Source: Sphingomonadaceae bacterium
GTDB taxonomy: Bacteria; Pseudomonadota; Alphaproteobacteria; Sphingomonadales; Sphingomonadaceae
Reading direction: 5' to 3'
Length of the DNA: 9,293 nt
Assembly (NCBI GenBank): GCA_013821585.1
Contig: JACDGO010000054.1
Location: 1-9,293, forward strand
Shown here: piece after piece, positions 7,001 through 9,293 of the stretch
Layout: each line of letters opens with the position of its first letter
How positions within the stretch are numbered: position 1 is the first letter of the stretch
Notes under the pieces: model-generated
Database searches by the model: none
What the model was told of the DNA's origin: nothing
Seen by the model: only the letters and a program-made list of their open reading frames with translations
Position numbers and translations under genes: made by a program

Positions 7001-7479
7001 AGACGCACGCCGCCGCGTCCGTTGTCGGGGAACTCGCGCTTTTGCGATTCGATGTCGTCGGGATCGCCGCCCTTGACTGCCCGAGCGAAGACGACGGTGC
7101 CGACCGGCTTCTTTGCGCTGCCCCCGTCGGGTCCGGCGATTCCCGTCACCGCGACCGAGACATCGGCGCCGCTCTTTTGCAGCATCCCGCGCGCCATCGC
7201 CCATGCGGTCGCGATCGACACCGCGCCGAAGGTTTCGAGAATATCCTCGCCGACGCCGAGGTGCGCTGCCTTGGCAGCGTCAGAATAGGAGACGACGCCC
7301 GACAGGAAGACGTCCGACGATCCGGCATGCTCGGTCAGCGCGGCGGCGACGAGGCCTCCGGTGCAGCTCTCCGCGACCGCGACGCAGCGGCCGGCGGCGC
7401 GGTTGGCGTCGAGCACACGCTTCGCCGCCGCGACCAGCTCGCCCGGGAGGAGCGTCTCAAGCCGGGTCTCTTCGGTCAC
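6949..7479 (-). CDS. pncC: Nicotinamide-nucleotide amidohydrolase (CinA C-terminal domain protein)
   Basis: Stand-alone CinA C-terminal domain of 176 residues. E. coli PncC, of similar size (about 165), deamidates NMN to nicotinic acid mononucleotide, recycling the NMN released by NAD-dependent DNA ligase. Motifs: AESCTGG (36-42), VVSYSDAAK (62-70, where most homologues have SYSNxxK), GAVS (85-88) and AVTGIAGPDGG (110-120). No N-terminal COG1058 domain is present, so it is not full-length CinA. The GTG at 7479 overlaps the ispDF stop as GTGA, and GAGG lies about 4 bases upstream, so translational coupling is likely. Its last 17 codons plus stop overlap the end of the RatA-like gene on the other strand by 52 bases. 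Confidence 0.93.
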   Translation of the reverse strand: MTEETRLETLLPGELVAAAKRVLDANRAAGRCVAVAESCTGGLVAAALTEHAGSSDVFLSGVVSYSDAAKAAHLGVGEDILETFGAVSIATAWAMARGMLQKSGADVSVAVTGIAGPDGGSAKKPVGTVVFARAVKGGDPDDIESQKREFPDNGRGGVRLQAALCALEMLMPEGAA

Positions 7480-8624
7480 AAAGCCTCGGGGACGCGCACG
7501 GTCGCGATCGCCTGCGCGGCAATGCCTTCGCCGCGGCCCGCGAAGCCGAGCCGCTCGGTCGTCGTCGCCTTGACGCTGACGCTATGGAGATGAAGTACAA
7601 GCACGTTCGCTATCTCTTGGCGCATGGCTTCGCGATATGGGGCGAGCCTTGGCGCTTCGCAAATAATCGTTACGTCTACGTAATCAATTCGTGCGCCGCG
7701 CGCGCGGATCAGGTCGCGGGCGTGGGCGAGGAAGACGCTCGACCGCGCACCGCGCCATTGCGGATCGCTCGGCGAAAAATGGCTGCCGATGTCGCCTTCG
7801 CCGATCGCACCGAGCAGCGCGTCGGTCAACGCGTGGAGCACGACATCGGCGTCGCTGTGGCCCGACAGGCCGCGATCGTGGGGCACGAGGATGCCGCCGA
7901 GCCAGAGTTCCTCCCCCGCTTCGAACCGGTGGACGTCGAAACCCATCGCCGACCGGCTGATGAGGCGCGCGGCGAGCAGCGCCTCGGCGCGCGCGAAGTC
8001 GGCGGGCAGGGTGATCTTGTCGAGCAGCGGATCGCCCGCGACCTCGGCGACGGTCATCCCGCGCGCGCGGGCGACCTGCGCATCGTCGGTTGCCATGCTG
8101 CCGGCCCATGCGTCGTGCGCCGCTCTGATCGCGTCGAGCCGGAACGCCTGCGGCGTCTGCACGCGCATCAGCGCGGCGCGATCGACGATTTCGCCTTCGC
8201 GGGTCAGCGTGTCGGCGACGGGAAGGACCGGCACCGCGCCGTCCGCGCCGTCGAGCGCGGCGAGCAGCCGGTCGATCACCGCGCGGGGGAGGAGGGGCCG
8301 CGCGGCGTCGTGGATCAGCACGACATCGGCATCGTCAATCGTGGCAAGGCCCGCACGCACCGAATCCCGCCGCTCTGCGCCGCCGGTCGTCACGCTCGCG
8401 ACCTCGCGCTGCCCCAGCGCCGCATCGAGCATCGCGCGCTGCCCCTCGCCGATCACGACATGCACCGGCATTCCTGCGAACGCATCCACCGCGCGCGCGA
8501 TCACGGGAACGCCGCCGAGCAGCGCATATTGCTTGGGCACCTCGCCGCCCGCGCGTTCTCCCTTGCCCGCGGCGACGATCAGGGCGGCCGGGATCGAAAA
8601 GATCGGAAAGGTCGGCGCGGTCAT
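7476..8624 (-). CDS. ispDF: Bifunctional IspD-IspF (MEP cytidylyltransferase / MECDP synthase)
   Basis: Fusion enzyme for the third and fifth steps of the MEP isoprenoid pathway: it makes CDP-methylerythritol from MEP and CTP, and 2-C-methylerythritol 2,4-cyclodiphosphate. The 382 residues are normal for alphaproteobacterial IspDF. IspD part (about 1-222): the CTP-binding loop AAGKGERAGGEVPKQY (18-33), GGAERRDSV (81-89), HDAARPL (105-111), QTPQAF (156-161). IspF part (about 225-382): metal ligands Asp230 and His232 in GFDVHRF and His264 in ADVVLHALTDALLGA, GDIGSHFSPSD (277-287), KATTTERLGF (352-361). Residues 313-348 are encoded by an AT-richer stretch with many codons rare elsewhere in this gene, and the helix before KATTTE reads VLVLHLHSVSV, unlike the usual form. 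The ribosome site is weak. pncC follows with a 4-base overlap. Confidence 0.96.
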   Translation of the reverse strand: MTAPTFPIFSIPAALIVAAGKGERAGGEVPKQYALLGGVPVIARAVDAFAGMPVHVVIGEGQRAMLDAALGQREVASVTTGGAERRDSVRAGLATIDDADVVLIHDAARPLLPRAVIDRLLAALDGADGAVPVLPVADTLTREGEIVDRAALMRVQTPQAFRLDAIRAAHDAWAGSMATDDAQVARARGMTVAEVAGDPLLDKITLPADFARAEALLAARLISRSAMGFDVHRFEAGEELWLGGILVPHDRGLSGHSDADVVLHALTDALLGAIGEGDIGSHFSPSDPQWRGARSSVFLAHARDLIRARGARIDYVDVTIICEAPRLAPYREAMRQEIANVLVLHLHSVSVKATTTERLGFAGRGEGIAAQAIATVRVPEAL

Positions 8625-8783
8625 GCGAACGAGCCTAGGCAGGCGGCGCGGCTGTAGGAAGCGGTTTGAGAGGCCGCGAGCGGAAAGCCGGCACGCCGCG
8701 CCGCTGATCTCTGGATGGAGGTCCTGAAAACGGAACTATCGAACCGGGCCGGGCTTTAGCCGCCACAAGCCGGGGAGAAAGCC

Positions 8784-9293
8784 GTGAAGCTCCGCCACCG
8801 TTTGAGATCGATCGCCGCCATCGAGCAGCTTGGGCCGGGGCTCGTCACCGGTGCGGCTGACGACGATCCCAGCGGCATCGCCACCTATTCGCAAGCGGGC
8901 GCGCAGTTCGGCTTCGGCCTGCTGTGGACCCTGGTGCTCACCTATCCGCTGATGAGCGCGGTCCAGCTCGTCAGCGCGAACATTGGCCGCGTCACCGGCT
9001 TCGGCCTCGCGAAGAACATGAGCGACCTGTTTCCGAAGACCATTGTGACCGCGCTCGTCGCGCTGCTGTTCATCGCGAACACGTTCAACATCGGCGCGGA
9101 CCTCGCCGCGATGGGCGCGGCGGCGAAGCTCGTCACCGGCGGCAGCACGCATGTTTTCACCGTGATCTTCGCGCTGCTCTCGCTGACGCTTCAGCTCTTC
9201 GTCCCTTACAATCGCTATGCGAAGTTCCTCAAATGGCTGACGCTCGTGCTGTTCGCCTATGTGGCGGTGCTGTTCGCGGTCCGCCTCGATTGG
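8784..9293 (+). CDS. NRAMP-related divalent metal transporter, N-terminal part (cut by window end)
   Basis: The first 170 residues of an inner-membrane transporter of the NRAMP/SLC11 superfamily. The GTG at 8784 is supported by GGGGAG ending 6 bases upstream. Visible elements: LGPGLVTGAADDDPSGIATYSQAGAQFG (residues 16-43), where DPSG at 28-31 occupies the TM1 metal-binding position of classical DPGN; a TM2-like segment at about 44-66; a TM3-like segment with NIGADLAAMGAAAKLV (102-117); and two further hydrophobic segments at about 123-140 and 148-168. The Asn ligand of DPGN is replaced, so Mn2+/Fe2+ specificity should not be assumed; from memory, NRAMP-related magnesium transporters diverge in this motif. 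The MPH motif of TM6 lies beyond the window. The 159-base gap to the divergent ispDF holds no convincing promoter. Confidence 0.85.
   Translation, partial: MKLRHRLRSIAAIEQLGPGLVTGAADDDPSGIATYSQAGAQFGFGLLWTLVLTYPLMSAVQLVSANIGRVTGFGLAKNMSDLFPKTIVTALVALLFIANTFNIGADLAAMGAAAKLVTGGSTHVFTVIFALLSLTLQLFVPYNRYAKFLKWLTLVLFAYVAVLFAVRLDW

Noticed and set aside
7113..8657. A 514-codon open frame on the plus strand across ispDF and pncC
   Set aside because: It is Arg/Ala/His-rich, lacks any motif, and lies antisense to two genes with clear catalytic signatures; it is a by-product of high GC content.
8732..8756. GGAAC followed 16 bases later by GCTT upstream of the NRAMP-like gene, considered as an EcfG-type general stress promoter
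   Set aside because: The -35-like GGAAC is good, but the -10 position lacks the expected CGTT, so the match is not better than chance.
8715..8759. A 14-codon open frame (MEVLKTELSNRAGL) just before the NRAMP-like gene, considered as a leader peptide
   Set aside because: It has no ribosome binding site and no codon pattern suggesting attenuation; the GGCTT/AAGCC pairing at 8752-8771 is only 5 bp.

Overview
The window is a GC-rich (roughly 65%), densely packed chromosomal segment of an alphaproteobacterium. The gene set (an L25/Ctc-type RplY beside Pth, a fused IspDF, LipA next to a RatA/Coq10-like protein), the protein wording and the 'CCCCAGCGAAGGCTGGGG' intergenic repeat together suggest a sphingomonad. 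That placement is inference from family resemblance, because there is no rRNA or other marker here. Almost everything is core housekeeping. I see no phage, insertion sequence, CRISPR array, tRNA or rRNA, and no gene-free stretch above about 160 bases.

Layout. Positions 102-1430 (minus) hold rplY followed by pth, both translation-related and probably co-transcribed, with an inverted pair of REP-like palindromes in the spacer. Positions 1524-2621 (minus) hold ald, alanine dehydrogenase. Positions 2774-4705 (plus) hold kup, a potassium uptake permease, divergent from ald. Positions 4702-5328 (minus) hold a beta-carbonic anhydrase whose stop codon overlaps that of kup. Positions 5398-7000 (plus) hold lipA (lipoyl synthase), a tiny membrane-protein gene that appears frameshifted, and a RatA/Coq10-like START-domain gene. 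Positions 6949-8624 (minus) hold ispDF (isoprenoid precursor synthesis) and pncC/cinA (NMN deamidase), joined by a GTGA stop/start overlap. pncC runs tail-to-tail into the RatA-like gene with a 52-base overlap. From 8784 (plus) an NRAMP-related metal transporter begins and is cut by the window end.

Functional links. lipA and the RatA/Coq10-like gene both bear on respiratory and central metabolism (lipoylated dehydrogenases, ubiquinone). IspDF feeds the isoprenoid pathway that also supplies the ubiquinone side chain. Pth and RplY both serve the ribosome.

No clearly new multi-gene system is visible. Features worth a second look are: the frameshifted small membrane gene between lipA and ratA; a pair of near-identical palindromes 42 bases apart between the carbonic anhydrase and lipA; the inverted REP pair whose copy nearest pth supplies a false upstream start; an AT-richer, rare-codon patch inside the IspF domain; and the non-canonical DPSG metal-site motif of the NRAMP-like protein.
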